Shown here piece by piece: positions 20,090 through 28,690 of a DNA stretch of 64,000 nt; position 1 is the first letter of the stretch, and each line of letters starts with the position of its first letter. The stretch spans positions 86,689 to 150,688 of the forward strand of contig JACRMT010000018.1 of NCBI GenBank assembly GCA_016214855.1, written 5' to 3'. This DNA is from Nitrospirota bacterium. GTDB taxonomy: Bacteria; Nitrospirota; Thermodesulfovibrionia; Thermodesulfovibrionales; UBA6898. The notes beneath the pieces were generated by a model that was not told the origin of the DNA, did no database searches, and saw only the letters and a list, made by a program, of their open reading frames with translations. The translations under genes and the position numbers were made by a program.

Positions 20090-20236
20090 AGCAGGTAAAA
20101 AGTCAGTAGATTGTTAGGTGCTTAGGGCGAACAGATCTGCGGGATCACAAAGCTTGCTGTAGCAATATTCTCTATAGTCCTGAAAGACTATAGACTAATC
20201 AACCTAATATGCTTTTGTCTTATTGAGGAGAACATT

Positions 20237-21058
20237 ATGGCATTGCTTGATTATTTCAAACCTGTTGTCTCGATGACCGCTGAAGAGGTGCGGGAATTCA
20301 TGAAGGGAAAGAACCCTGATGAGTTTAATCTGATCGATGTCCGTCAGCCGATCGAATATGAGCTCAGCCATCTTGCCGGTGCGAGGCTCATGCCGGTGGG
20401 TGAGCTCCAGGCTCATCTCAATGAGGTGGACAAGGCCAAGCCGACAATAGCCTATTGAGGATCAGGCGTTCGCAGCCGGGCGGCTGCGGCAATCCTTAAT
20501 GACTCCGGTTTTAATAATGTATTCAACATGCAGGGAGGCATCAGGGCCTGGGAGGGACTGCTCGCTCAAGGACCTCCCGAGGCGGGCATGGCCTTTTTCG
20601 GCGATGCTGTAAAGCCGGACGAACTTGCAATGCTCGCCTGGATGCTGGAGGACGGTTCACGGCAGTTCTATAGCCGGCTCGATGAATTTCTGAAGGACGA
20701 GGATGCCCGGCATCTGTTCCAGAGCCTTGCCAAAGCAGAAGAAAGCCATGAAAAGACGCTTGCTGAACTCTACAAGACCTATTCGGGCGGCAGTGCTATC
20801 GGGGATAAGCCTGCGACAGAAAAGGGAGAGATCATGGAAGGCGGCGTCAGGGTTGATGAATCGCTTCTCTGGGCGAGGGATAAGGATGTCACAGCGATCC
20901 TTGAATTCGCCATATCTCTTGAGACGAATTCCTATGACCTGTATATCAAGATGGGACGGAGATTCGAGGGAGATGCAAGCAGGGTCTTTTCACTGTTGGG
21001 TGAAGAAGAGAAAAAACATCTCGAACGCCTTGCAAAACTGCTCGAAAAGAAAGTCTGA
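20237..21058 (+). CDS. Selenoprotein: rhodanese (Sec74) fused to ferritin-like domain
   Basis: One 273-residue gene read through an in-frame TGA at 20456-20458. Residues 1-100 are a rhodanese domain whose active-site loop reads U-GSGVRS, so the TGA falls exactly where the catalytic Cys belongs (family pattern CxxGxR). In-frame homology continues after it (NDSGFNNVFNMQGGIRAWEGL). Residues ~120-273 form a rubrerythrin/ferritin-like helical domain with EESHEKTL and EEKKHLERL metal-ligand pairs. A SECIS-like hairpin follows the TGA. The start ATG has GAGGAG upstream. The likely role is sulfur or selenium transfer or peroxide handling; this is inference. Confidence 0.88.
20471..20488 (+). promoter_or_regulatory. 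SECIS-like hairpin after the rhodanese UGA
   Basis: A perfect 7-bp stem CGCAGCC/GGCTGCG with a GGGC loop begins 12 nt after the TGA. Bacterial SelB-dependent SECIS elements lie at this distance and carry a G in the apical loop. The hairpin in the peroxiredoxin gene of this window has the same 12-nt spacing and 7-bp stem. Confidence 0.8.
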
Positions 21059-21108
21059 ATTGCAGAAGCAGTAGCATGTTACCAATAAGTATTCTGACAA
21101 ATTTCAAA

Positions 21109-21185
21109 AATCTCCTCACACCCCTCTTTGCCAAAGAGGGGTAGAATACCTCCCTTTGACAAGGGGAGGATAGGAGGGATTTTTC
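21109..21185 (+). repeat. Dispersed palindromic repeat, copy 3 (double hairpin)
   Basis: Two hairpins in tandem, CCCCTCTTTG/CAAAGAGGGG and CCTCCCTTTG/CAAGGGGAGG, closed by outer AATCTCC-like and GGAGGGATTT arms. The layout is the same as the copies at 50749 and 52782. Confidence 0.85.
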
Positions 21186-21284
21186 AGTTAATGACTTCAC
21201 GCGTTTTATTTTTTCCTGCTTGACAACCATTTCGACATTTCATTAATCTTCATACGCTGAACACCATATTAAGAAGGAGATGCT

Positions 21285-22052
21285 ATGGCTGGGATCAAGA
21301 TAGGCATTATCGGTGGATCGGGTATGGATGACCCGAAGCTGCTGCAGAACAAGAAAGAGAAGAAGGTAAAAACTCCGTATGGCAGCCCGTCGTCAGCACT
21401 CACGACCGGCAAGATCACCGGCATTGACGTTGTGATCCTCGCGCGTCACGGCAAGGACCATTCGATCTATCCGACGGGCGTGAATTTCAGGGCGAACGTG
21501 CATAGCCTCAAGCAGGAAGGCTGCACCCATATCCTGGCTACTACTGCGGTGGGATCGCTGCGGGAGAAGATCAGGCCCGGCGATCTGGTCTTTGTTGACC
21601 AGTTTATCGATTTTACAAAGCATCGCAACCTGACGTTTCATACCGAGAATAAGGTTGTCCATACGCCCATGGCAGACCCTTTTTGTTCTGATCTGCGGTC
21701 GCTGCTGGTCAGATCAGCGAAAGAGCTGAAGCTGCGCCACCACACGAAAGGCACGGTCGTGGTGATCGAGGGGCCCCGGTTTTCGACCAGGGCAGAATCG
21801 CATATGTTCAGGATGCTCGGCGCTGATGTGATCAATATGTCAACGGTCCCTGAGGTGATCCTTGCGAGGGAGCTTGGCCTCTGCTACCAGGCGATTGCCA
21901 TGTCAACCGACTATGACTGCTGGAAAGAGGATGAGGAGCCTGTTACCTGGGAGATGATCCTGGCGACCATGCATAAGAATGCAGAAAATGTTAAGCAGCT
22001 GCTTCTGAAAGCTATATCGAAGATAACGGCTGTGCACAGCCACTGCGGATAA
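21285..22052 (+). CDS. mtnP: 5'-methylthioadenosine phosphorylase family protein
   Basis: 255 residues of the purine nucleoside phosphorylase/MTAP family: GIIGGSGMD at the N-terminus for phosphate binding, RHG, EGPRFSTRAE, and MSTVPE ahead of the C-terminal substrate loop. It splits methylthioadenosine (or inosine/guanosine in some members) with phosphate to adenine plus sugar phosphate. An apt gene follows 11 nt later, consistent with salvage of the adenine released. The start has AGAAGGAG 6 nt upstream. Confidence 0.9.
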   Translation: MAGIKIGIIGGSGMDDPKLLQNKKEKKVKTPYGSPSSALTTGKITGIDVVILARHGKDHSIYPTGVNFRANVHSLKQEGCTHILATTAVGSLREKIRPGDLVFVDQFIDFTKHRNLTFHTENKVVHTPMADPFCSDLRSLLVRSAKELKLRHHTKGTVVVIEGPRFSTRAESHMFRMLGADVINMSTVPEVILARELGLCYQAIAMSTDYDCWKEDEEPVTWEMILATMHKNAENVKQLLLKAISKITAVHSHCG

Positions 22053-22063
22053 AGGAGGAGACC

Positions 22064-22597
22064 ATGTCGATCAAATCAAGAATCAGGACCATACCCGATC
22101 ACCCGAAGAAGGGGATCATGTTCAGGGACATTACGACGCTTATCAAGGACCCTGTCGGCTTCAGGCTGGTGATCGATAACTTTACCCAGCGGTATATTAC
22201 CGATGAGATCGACTTCGACATCATCGTCGGTATTGAAGCCCGGGGATTTATCATTGGCGGCGCACTTGCCTATACGCTCGGCAAGGGATTTGTCCCTGTG
22301 CGCAAAACGGGCAAGCTGCCCGGAGAAAAGATCAGCCATGAATATGCGCTTGAATACGGCACAGACAAGATAGAGATGCATGTCGATTCTATCAGCAAGG
22401 GGACGAGAGTGCTTCTGGTCGATGACCTGCTTGCAACCGGAGGGACTGCGCTTGCAGCTGCAGCGCTTATCGAGAAACTGGGCGGTGTTGTTGCCGAGAT
22501 GGCCTTTATCGTGAACCTGCCGGATGTGGGTGGCGCAAAAAAGCTTGCTGAAAAGGGTTATAAGTCATACTGCCAGACCGAGTTCGAAGGGGATTAG
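22064..22597 (+). CDS. apt: Adenine phosphoribosyltransferase
   Basis: 177 residues, normal for Apt. The PRPP-binding motif VLLVDDLLATGGTA is clear, as are FRDITTL and GIEARGF. It converts adenine and PRPP to AMP. It sits directly after mtnP (AAAGGAGGAG before ATG), forming an adenine salvage pair for methylthioadenosine released by polyamine-type metabolism. Confidence 0.96.
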   Translation: MSIKSRIRTIPDHPKKGIMFRDITTLIKDPVGFRLVIDNFTQRYITDEIDFDIIVGIEARGFIIGGALAYTLGKGFVPVRKTGKLPGEKISHEYALEYGTDKIEMHVDSISKGTRVLLVDDLLATGGTALAAAALIEKLGGVVAEMAFIVNLPDVGGAKKLAEKGYKSYCQTEFEGD

Positions 22598-22627
22598 TTT
22601 ATTGCAGCATAGACAAGTGAGGTGCTG

Positions 22628-23305
22628 ATGATCCCCTGGAAGTTCCTTGATAGTGCTCAGGCGCCCGGAGACGGCGGAGAGCTCAGGCTTTACCAGCGCG
22701 GGACCGAGTTCTCGATCAGGATCGATAAATGCGAGCTCATGAACAGCCGTCATTACGGGTCTGAAGATGCGCTGGCAGAACTCTCCTGCAAGAGGATTGC
22801 TAACCGTCCCCATCCCCGCGTCCTGATCGGCGGCCTGGGCATGGGCTATACCCTGAGGGCAGCGCTGAACAGTCTGACTCGTGATAGCAGCGTGGTAATT
22901 GCCGAACTCGTCCCTGCAGTCGTTGTGTGGAACCGCGGCCCGCTGGCTGAGCTTGCCGGCAATCCTCTTAAGGACCCTCGTGTGATTGTGCGTGAGAATG
23001 ATGTTGGAGAGGTGATGCGTGAGAAGCAGCATGCATACGACGCCATTATGCTGGACGTTGATAACGGGCCCGAGGGCCTGACCCGGAAGAGCAATGACCT
23101 GCTTTACGGAGCGGCAGGCCTGAAGATCGCCTATGATGCCCTGCGGCCCGGAGGAGTGCTTGCAGTCTGGTCAGCCGGCACGAATGATGCGTTTGTGAAG
23201 CGGCTTCGCAAGGCCGGCTTCACGGTTGACGAGGTCCCTGTGCGTTCACGCGGTGCGCGCGGAGGGGCGAGGTACACGGTCTGGCTTGCCCAGCGGGGAG
23301 ACTGA
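22628..23305 (+). CDS. Spermidine synthase-like class I methyltransferase-fold protein
   Basis: 225 residues. A Rossmann motif GGLGMGYTLR, the acidic ELVPAVV and a later MLDVDNGPEG match the spermine/spermidine synthase-like family, but the usual N-terminal beta domain is very short. It follows mtnP-apt on the same strand; aminopropyl transfer would generate methylthioadenosine, so a polyamine link is attractive but unproved. ATG 22628 was preferred over GTG 22622 because GTGAGGT is correctly spaced. Confidence 0.7.
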   Translation: MIPWKFLDSAQAPGDGGELRLYQRGTEFSIRIDKCELMNSRHYGSEDALAELSCKRIANRPHPRVLIGGLGMGYTLRAALNSLTRDSSVVIAELVPAVVVWNRGPLAELAGNPLKDPRVIVRENDVGEVMREKQHAYDAIMLDVDNGPEGLTRKSNDLLYGAAGLKIAYDALRPGGVLAVWSAGTNDAFVKRLRKAGFTVDEVPVRSRGARGGARYTVWLAQRGD

Positions 23306-23343
23306 TTGATACATACAACTGCCGGGACGATAGTCATCCTGTT

Positions 23344-23625
23344 TCATCGTTTTTTCAGATAGTGCTTTAACTCTCGATAATAGTTTTCGTGTGGTCCGAT
23401 CATGACCAGTTCCAGATCGACACCAGCTTTGCGATAAGCGAGAAGATATTGGGTTGTCTTAATTTTGAATTTATGTACAAATACGCCTCTGAGGGCGCCT
23501 TTTTTTTCCTCTCCAATAGATGGGTTTTTCGCAATTGTTCGTATCTCCAGGTCTAATGCCATTTTTTCCTGCTTCGGCATTTTCTTAACTTTTTGTTCAA
23601 AAGACCTTGATTGGTATATTGTCAT
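23344..23625 (-). CDS. RelE/ParE-superfamily toxin
   Basis: 93 residues with the compact RelE/ParE pattern: SFEQKVKKMPKQEK helices, then LRG.FVHKFKI, YLLAYR and the C-terminal strand/helix VMIGPHENYYREL. It is probably an mRNA-cutting or gyrase-acting toxin of a type II pair. It starts 5 nt after the antitoxin stop. Confidence 0.8.
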   Translation of the reverse strand: MTIYQSRSFEQKVKKMPKQEKMALDLEIRTIAKNPSIGEEKKGALRGVFVHKFKIKTTQYLLAYRKAGVDLELVMIGPHENYYRELKHYLKKR

Positions 23626-23630
23626 GGGGA

Positions 23631-23849
23631 TTATTCAAATGAGTATTCGGTTCTCTCGCCTTGCTCCAATTCCTCCAATCCCATCAAGATCTCTTTAATA
23701 AGAGAGTATGTCAGATCAGGGTTCTCCTCAACACACTTGCCCATACGGGCCCAATGTTCAATCTGGCCGGCCAGGGACCTATGATCAATGCGGCTGAATT
23801 TCTTTGCCTCAACAAGAAGCTCTTCAGATACTCTTACTGCTGTTGCCAT
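23631..23849 (-). CDS. ParD-like antitoxin
   Basis: 72 residues beginning MATAVRVSEELLVEAKKFS, a ribbon-helix-helix-type DNA-binding start, followed by RSLAGQIEHWARMGK, typical of ParD-like antitoxins. The acidic C-terminus probably wraps the toxin. GGAGGAATG-type site upstream. It is the first gene of the toxin-antitoxin operon and a likely autorepressor at the palindrome upstream. Confidence 0.8.
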   Translation of the reverse strand: MATAVRVSEELLVEAKKFSRIDHRSLAGQIEHWARMGKCVEENPDLTYSLIKEILMGLEELEQGERTEYSFE

Positions 23850-23873
23850 AGTTCATTCCTCCGTTTACATCTG

Positions 23874-23916
23874 TTGCATTATGTTTCATTATATGTCTAT
23901 TGATTGCATAATGCAA
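23874..23916 (-). promoter_or_regulatory. Palindrome upstream of toxin-antitoxin operon (operator candidate)
   Basis: Perfect 10-bp arms TTGCATTATG (23874-23883) and CATAATGCAA (23907-23916) separated by 23 nt, just before the antitoxin start. They are suitably placed for antitoxin autorepression. Confidence 0.5.
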
Positions 23917-23950
23917 CTAAGTATGGACACGGCATATTGGGGGTATGCTA

Positions 23951-24538
23951 TCAATCTAAAACGCTTATCCCGAACTTCTTCAGGGTCGCTGAAAGGCTTG
24001 CAACCGGCAGGCCGATAACATTGAAATAATCGCCTTCGATCTTTTTCACGATAAGGGAACCGATGCCCTGGATCGCGTACGCGCCTGCCTTGTCCAGAGG
24101 TTCGCCTGTTTCGACGTATGCGTGCAGCTCTTCATTCGCCATCTTCCTGAACCAGACCTTTGTCTCTACTGCGGAGGAAGACTTCTTGCCGTTACTGGTG
24201 TCCAGCACCGTATATCCTGTTATGACCGAATGCAGTTTGCCGTTCAGCAGGGTGAGCATCCGCATGGCCTCTTTATCTGTATGCGGCTTGCCTAACAGTT
24301 TGCCCTTAAAGACGATGAAGGTGTCTGCTGCGATGATGAGAGCATCCTTATGCTTACCTGCAACCGCACGTGCTTTTTCGAAGGAAAGATGTTTGGCGAG
24401 TTCGTGCGGCTTGAGCTTAAGGTTGAGATCTTCTTCATAGTCGCTTACATCGACCCTGAATTTCAGGCCGATGAGCGACAGGAGTTCCTTGCGCCGGGGC
24501 GATGCTGATGCCAGGATTATCGTTCTCTGCTCAGACAT
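23951..24538 (-). CDS. maf: Maf family nucleotide pyrophosphatase
   Basis: About 195 residues from ATG 24538: ILASASPRRKELL at the N-terminus is the Maf signature, followed by ADTFIVFKGKLLGKP and AGAYAIQGIGS. It hydrolyses non-canonical or modified nucleoside triphosphates. The start overlaps the upstream flavoprotein gene by 8 nt, so the two are co-translated. Confidence 0.94.
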   Translation of the reverse strand: MSEQRTIILASASPRRKELLSLIGLKFRVDVSDYEEDLNLKLKPHELAKHLSFEKARAVAGKHKDALIIAADTFIVFKGKLLGKPHTDKEAMRMLTLLNGKLHSVITGYTVLDTSNGKKSSSAVETKVWFRKMANEELHAYVETGEPLDKAGAYAIQGIGSLIVKKIEGDYFNVIGLPVASLSATLKKFGISVLD

Positions 24539-25697
24539 ACTGCCCTGCCGCATGACCCGATGCCCAGGCCCAATGAAGATTGAATCCGCCCAACTGCCCT
24601 GTCACATCTAATACCTCTCCGATAACATACAGTCCCGGCACTTTTTTCGTTTCCATGGTCTTGGAGGATACTTCATCTGTATCTATTCCGCCAACCGTCA
24701 CCTCAGCCGCGCCATACCCTTCAGTGCCGGATGGTTTGACCTGCCATGCATGGAGCTTATCAGCTGCCTCCCGCAGTTCCCTTTCAATGAACTGGCAGAC
24801 AGGTTTGGTCTGAAGATAATTGCTGCACCAGGCCTGAGTGAAGCGCGAAGGCAGATATTGAGAGAGCAGGGTCTTGATCTCTTTTCTGCTCTGTCTGTTG
24901 GCAAGAAGGAGCTCATACGCATTGACCCCGGGCAGAAGATCGATCGAAAGCAGATCGCCCTTGTTCCAGTATGAGGATATCTGGAGTATGGCCGGACCGC
25001 TCAGTCCGCGATGCGTGAAAAGGAGGCTGCCGCGAAAGGATGTCCTGTTCACGGTGACCTCTGCATTGATCGAAACACCGCTCAGGTCTCTGAATATCTC
25101 CAGCTCCTTCCCTGAAAGAGTGAGGGGCACAAGACCGGGCCTTGGTGATATGACATTGATCTTGAATTGCTCTGCGATCTTAATGCCGAAGTCAGTAGCA
25201 CCGAGTTTGGGATACGACAGTCCGCCGGTCGCGATGACCAGTGATTCCGCCTGAAAAGTCCCTCTGTCTGTTGCGACGGAGAACAGTCCATCATGCTTAA
25301 TGCTTTTGACACTGCATCCAAGGTGAATGTCTGCGCCTGCTTTTTCGCATTCAGCCCTGAGCATCACGATGATCTCAGCAGAGGTCGCATCGCAGAAGAG
25401 CTGCCCTGCTTCTTTTTCGTGAAACGTTATTCTGTATTTTCTGAGCAGGGAGATGAAGTCTTCCGGGGTGTACCGGGAAAGTGCAGATCTGCAGAAATGC
25501 GGGTTCTGCGAAATATAGTGTTCTGCAGAGACATGCAGGTTCGTAAAATTGCATCTGCCGCCGCCTGATATCCTTATCTTGCTGCCGATCTTCTGGCTAT
25601 GGTCCAGCACAAGAACAGACCTCCCCCGCTTTCCTGCCTCGATCGCGCAGATGAGGCCGGATGCCCCGGCGCCGATTATGATAACGTCTTTTTGCAT
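24531..25697 (-). CDS. HI0933/YhiN-family FAD-dependent oxidoreductase
   Basis: 388 residues. The dinucleotide motif IIGAGASGLICAIEAG is at the N-terminus, then SGGGRCNFTN, a family hallmark, and a C-terminal GEVLDVTGQLGGFNLHWAWASG that contacts FAD. The substrate of the family is not settled. It forms an operon with maf. Confidence 0.9.
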   Translation of the reverse strand: MQKDVIIIGAGASGLICAIEAGKRGRSVLVLDHSQKIGSKIRISGGGRCNFTNLHVSAEHYISQNPHFCRSALSRYTPEDFISLLRKYRITFHEKEAGQLFCDATSAEIIVMLRAECEKAGADIHLGCSVKSIKHDGLFSVATDRGTFQAESLVIATGGLSYPKLGATDFGIKIAEQFKINVISPRPGLVPLTLSGKELEIFRDLSGVSINAEVTVNRTSFRGSLLFTHRGLSGPAILQISSYWNKGDLLSIDLLPGVNAYELLLANRQSRKEIKTLLSQYLPSRFTQAWCSNYLQTKPVCQFIERELREAADKLHAWQVKPSGTEGYGAAEVTVGGIDTDEVSSKTMETKKVPGLYVIGEVLDVTGQLGGFNLHWAWASGHAAGQYV

Positions 25698-25710
25698 CAG
25701 GGTTTAATCA

Positions 25711-25740
25711 TACCCCTCTTCGGAAAAAGGGGGCAAGGGG
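25711..25740 (-). repeat. Dispersed palindromic repeat, copy 4 (partial)
   Basis: CCCCTCTTCGG...AAAAAGGGGG with a trailing CAAGGGG, a degenerate single-hairpin copy of the repeat family, in the gap between two minus-strand genes. Confidence 0.5.
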
Positions 25741-25764
25741 ATAGTTGAGGATATTCCCTGAACG

Positions 25765-26847
25765 CTACCTTACCTGGAGATATTCACGGGCAAGGGCAGG
25801 GTACAGACGCGGATTAAAGAGGATGTTGGTCATAAAATAACATTCATGGGTGCAGTAGCATTGACTGTCCCTGATGCTGTTCAATATTGCCTTTGCCCGG
25901 TCCGATCTCAGGAGCTTCTGAATATCATATCCATGATCCCCGACGTTTCCCAGACTTCTTCTCAGGATCTCGCAGGGGAAAACCTCTCCGTTCTCCTCAA
26001 GCACAACGTTCAGCGCCCCGGCATAACAGGGGATCAAACGCATCTGCGCATCGTCAGTGCGGGATATGAGCCTGCGTTGCAAGATGTCCTGCGCTGCCTT
26101 GATGCGCGCACCGCGGAAACGATATGTCCTGGCTGATCCCTTGTTCTTCAGGTTCTGCTCAAGCCTCCCGATCGCATGTTGATATTTTTGGTGGTCAACG
26201 TTCTTAAAACTTTTGTCCGAAAGGTTCCCCCTGATCAGGGAGATGGTATGGGTCTTTACGCTTTCCATGTTGTTCACAAAATCTATGATCTCATCCATCC
26301 GGTCCTGATTTTCCGAGCAGAAGACCGTGTTCACGCCTAATTCAAAATTGGAGTATACCGCAAGAAGATCCCTGAGCAGGTGATAGGACTCTATGGTCTT
26401 TGAAAAACTGCCGGGGGTATTGCGCAGCCTGTCATGAGCCTCATTCAGCCCGTCGAGCGACAGTTTTACGGCTATCGTACTTTTTGAACAGTCTTTAAGT
26501 ATCTGTTCGGTCATCTCCCTGATGCGGCCTGGCATCAGGCCATTGGTCGGAAGGAGTATGATCGCCGGCTTATTGTTTCTGTAAAAGATCCTGCTGATCT
26601 CGGACAGATCATCCCTGAGAAAGATCTCGCCGCCTGAAAATGACAGCCAGAGCAGGTTGCCCAGCGATGAGGATACCTTCCTGATCTCATCAAGGGAAAG
26701 CTCCCGGTCAGAAATCTGATCATCGTCTGATCTGAGATAAAAGCAGAAGGGGCATCTGGCATTGCACCTGTGTGTTATGAAGAAGGTCAGATGGATCGGC
26801 CGGCTCTTGCTGAAGATGGAACTGACATGACGGAAAGGGGAATACAT
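25765..26847 (-). CDS. Radical SAM protein with C-terminal cysteine (SPASM-like) region
   Basis: 360 residues. The radical SAM cluster motif is C28-x3-C32-x2-C35 (CNARCPFC); SFSGGEIFLR is the SAM-binding GGE. The C-terminus has CYAG...FPCEI and CYCTHECYF, like the auxiliary-cluster regions of SPASM proteins. No precursor-peptide gene is visible nearby. The ATG shares one base with the stop of the upstream glycosyltransferase, so the two are coupled and may modify the same surface molecule. Confidence 0.85.
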   Translation of the reverse strand: MYSPFRHVSSIFSKSRPIHLTFFITHRCNARCPFCFYLRSDDDQISDRELSLDEIRKVSSSLGNLLWLSFSGGEIFLRDDLSEISRIFYRNNKPAIILLPTNGLMPGRIREMTEQILKDCSKSTIAVKLSLDGLNEAHDRLRNTPGSFSKTIESYHLLRDLLAVYSNFELGVNTVFCSENQDRMDEIIDFVNNMESVKTHTISLIRGNLSDKSFKNVDHQKYQHAIGRLEQNLKNKGSARTYRFRGARIKAAQDILQRRLISRTDDAQMRLIPCYAGALNVVLEENGEVFPCEILRRSLGNVGDHGYDIQKLLRSDRAKAILNSIRDSQCYCTHECYFMTNILFNPRLYPALAREYLQVR

Positions 26848-27836
26848 TATGCCGCTTTCCTCTGGGATTGAACATAAAAAGCCATGCCCGCTGCTCCGCC
26901 TGCTGCAACTGCAAGGGGATAGATCATTGAATAGTAGAGCGTTGCCTTGATGCCGAAGGCCGGGCCCTTTTCTCTGAAAAAGGCACTGATAAGCGCCCTG
27001 TTAAGTGCAAGATCAACAATGAAGACGATGATCATACAGAGCAGGAAAATGATATCAGGGGAGATGACGAGGCAGAGGAAAAAGAACCATACGAGGGAAG
27101 AGCAGAGCACATTGATCTTCAGTTGCACTGACGCTGTTCCTGAATCTGCCGTCAAATCCCGGTTGCCCATAGAGTATGCGATCCAGTATTTTGCCTTCCT
27201 GAAGGCATTTCCGAGTGATTTGCCGAGATCGTAGTTGAAGATGTGCCTCACAAGGATAGAGCTGTCCATGATGAGCCGTTGTCCCGACCTCCGCAGTCTG
27301 TGGCTGAATTCCACATCCTCTATGATCGGTGTAAAGTCCTCGGGAAAACCGCCGCTCTTTTCGAAGATGTCCCGGCCTATCACCATTGCATGGCCGGCAA
27401 TATAGTCAGGCTCGGCTGTCCTGAGTTCCGAATAATTGATGAATATGGACTGAAAGGTGCTGAAAAAAGTGTCGTCAAAGGCAACAGGCGTATAGCTGCC
27501 GCCTATGACACGGTCCTGGTTCTTTTCATAGGCATTGCCGGCATGCAGGATCGTATCGTCCTGGACAATGCAGTCCGCATCGATGAAGAAGAGGGCGTTG
27601 CCGAGGCTGTTCTTTGCCCCCATGTTTCTCGCCCTGGACGCGCCTTCCTGCTGTTCGAGTCTGATGAGCCTGCAGGGGAACCTGCTTATAATTTCAACAG
27701 AGTTGTCAGTCGAGCCGTCATCGACAACGATCACCTCAAAGGGCTGGTGTCTGGCAGAGAATAACGCCTTCAGGCAGGTGCCGACAAAGGCACTGCCGTT
27801 ATGGTTCGGGATGATCACCGACAGCCGCGTATTCAT
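26847..27836 (-). CDS. Family 2 glycosyltransferase with C-terminal membrane segments
   Basis: 329 residues from ATG 27836. GT-A fold: SVIIPNHNGSAFVG, VVDDGSTDNS, FIDADCIV (DxD-type), and ED.EFSHRLRRSG near the acceptor site. Hydrophobic helices at ~235-275 and ~295-320 would anchor it at the membrane. It is coupled by a 1-nt overlap to the radical SAM gene. A longer form could start at a TTG at 27872, but that has no better ribosome-binding site. Confidence 0.88.
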   Translation of the reverse strand: MNTRLSVIIPNHNGSAFVGTCLKALFSARHQPFEVIVVDDGSTDNSVEIISRFPCRLIRLEQQEGASRARNMGAKNSLGNALFFIDADCIVQDDTILHAGNAYEKNQDRVIGGSYTPVAFDDTFFSTFQSIFINYSELRTAEPDYIAGHAMVIGRDIFEKSGGFPEDFTPIIEDVEFSHRLRRSGQRLIMDSSILVRHIFNYDLGKSLGNAFRKAKYWIAYSMGNRDLTADSGTASVQLKINVLCSSLVWFFFLCLVISPDIIFLLCMIIVFIVDLALNRALISAFFREKGPAFGIKATLYYSMIYPLAVAAGGAAGMAFYVQSQRKAA

Positions 27837-27984
27837 CGGCTTATTATGAAGTAAGCCCCCTGCATATGCCAATTAAATATTTCTCATATTTTGCGGCGTA
27901 TCCTTTACATGTCAGGAATTCTCACCTGCATCAGGCTGCATTAGCAGGAAAACTTATAGGTCTGATTTGCCGACGTTATAGTTC

Positions 27985-28012
27985 TTGACTTCTCTGCTGA
28001 ACGCGCTACAAT
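27985..28012 (+). promoter_or_regulatory. Strong sigma-70-type promoter for the unidentified RNA
   Basis: TTGACT (27985-27990), a 16-nt spacer and TACAAT (28007-28012). No start codon with a ribosome-binding site follows; a structured region ending in an intrinsic terminator does. Confidence 0.7.
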
Positions 28013-28018
28013 AAAATC

Positions 28019-28354
28019 AGGAAAAGGGTTTGCGGTTCTCCGGACCGGGTGAAACCAAAGGATCAAGCAACTCGGTTAGGGAGCGGGAGTGAGATGCGGT
28101 GAGCAAGCCTCCTGCAGTGAGGAGGAAGCCTGAAGCATCTTTCGAAGCCCCCAATTAGAAACAGCTTTTGGTTTCCCGGATCTGGGGCATCGCATTTATC
28201 ATACTGGAGCCGCTGTAGGGTAATTGGTCATCCCCATAGTGGTTTGGCTGTAAGCTGAGAAGCCAGCGGGTGTATTAGGTCACGCTGACCCGAGGACGGC
28301 TCCATAAATGTATTAAAAGGCCTGAGGTATTTTATGATGCCTCCGGCCTTTTTT
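28019..28354 (+). ncRNA. Structured ~330-nt noncoding RNA, unidentified
   Basis: The segment has its own promoter and terminator but no convincing reading frame. Visible helices are GGTTT/AAACC enclosing CGGT/ACCG; CCTCCT/AGGAGG; GCCCC/GGGGC enclosing GAAAC/GTTTC; and a closing stem GGAGCCG (28206-28212) with CGGCTCC (28297-28303) that holds GGTCA/TGACC and GGCT/AGCC hairpins. It lacks the RNase P, tmRNA and SRP signature blocks and does not match the 6S layout. The overall look reminds me of HEARO/omega-type RNAs, but no IscB gene follows and that similarity is from memory only. Confidence 0.65.
28315..28354 (+). terminator. Intrinsic terminator of the unidentified RNA
   Basis: AAAAGGCC.GAGG pairs with CCTC.GGCCTTTT around a TATTTTATGATG-like loop and runs into TTTTTT, a strong Rho-independent terminator. 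Confidence 0.85.
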
Positions 28355-28532
28355 CTTTGTATCCTTATAGGATTTCCTCAATATTGTGAGAGCATCAGTC
28401 AGACCTATACTTTCCAGCCGAAAAAGCACTCCATAACAACAGTTCTGCTCCCACCAGGATCATATCTTCATCAGGTCAAGGAAGTATTTGAATTAGAAGG
28501 CATCTCAAAAACAGATCCGAAAAGATAAGAAC

Positions 28533-28613
28533 TCGTCATTCCCGCAAGTGAAATGGGAGTCCCTCTTTTTCTGAAAGATTCCGGATACCCAAGCATAAGC
28601 ACAAGCAGGAATG
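28533..28613 (+). repeat. GTCATTCCCGC-type inverted repeat
   Basis: GTCATTCCCGC near 28536 and GCAGGAATGAC near 28611 face each other across ~55 nt. Elements with these ends are scattered in many bacterial genomes. Only this copy is seen here. Together with the RNA gene and the sigma-54 module it fills the 1-kb stretch 27837-28876, where I see no protein gene. Confidence 0.5.
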
Positions 28614-28690
28614 ACAATTCGACAATCCTTCTACGAATAACGTCTTTTCATATAGCACAGGCCTTTTTGAGATGGCTTCTAAGAAAATGA

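Noticed and set aside
20237..20458. A 73-residue truncated rhodanese followed by an independent ferritin-like gene starting at 20528
   Set aside because: The frame is continuous across the TGA, the TGA sits at the catalytic Cys and a SECIS-like hairpin follows, so one selenoprotein gene fits better.
28019..28354. RNase P RNA, tmRNA, SRP RNA or 6S RNA
   Set aside because: The conserved GAGGAAAGTCC block, the tmRNA tRNA-like end, the SRP GGAAGCAGCC loop and the simple 6S layout are all missing.
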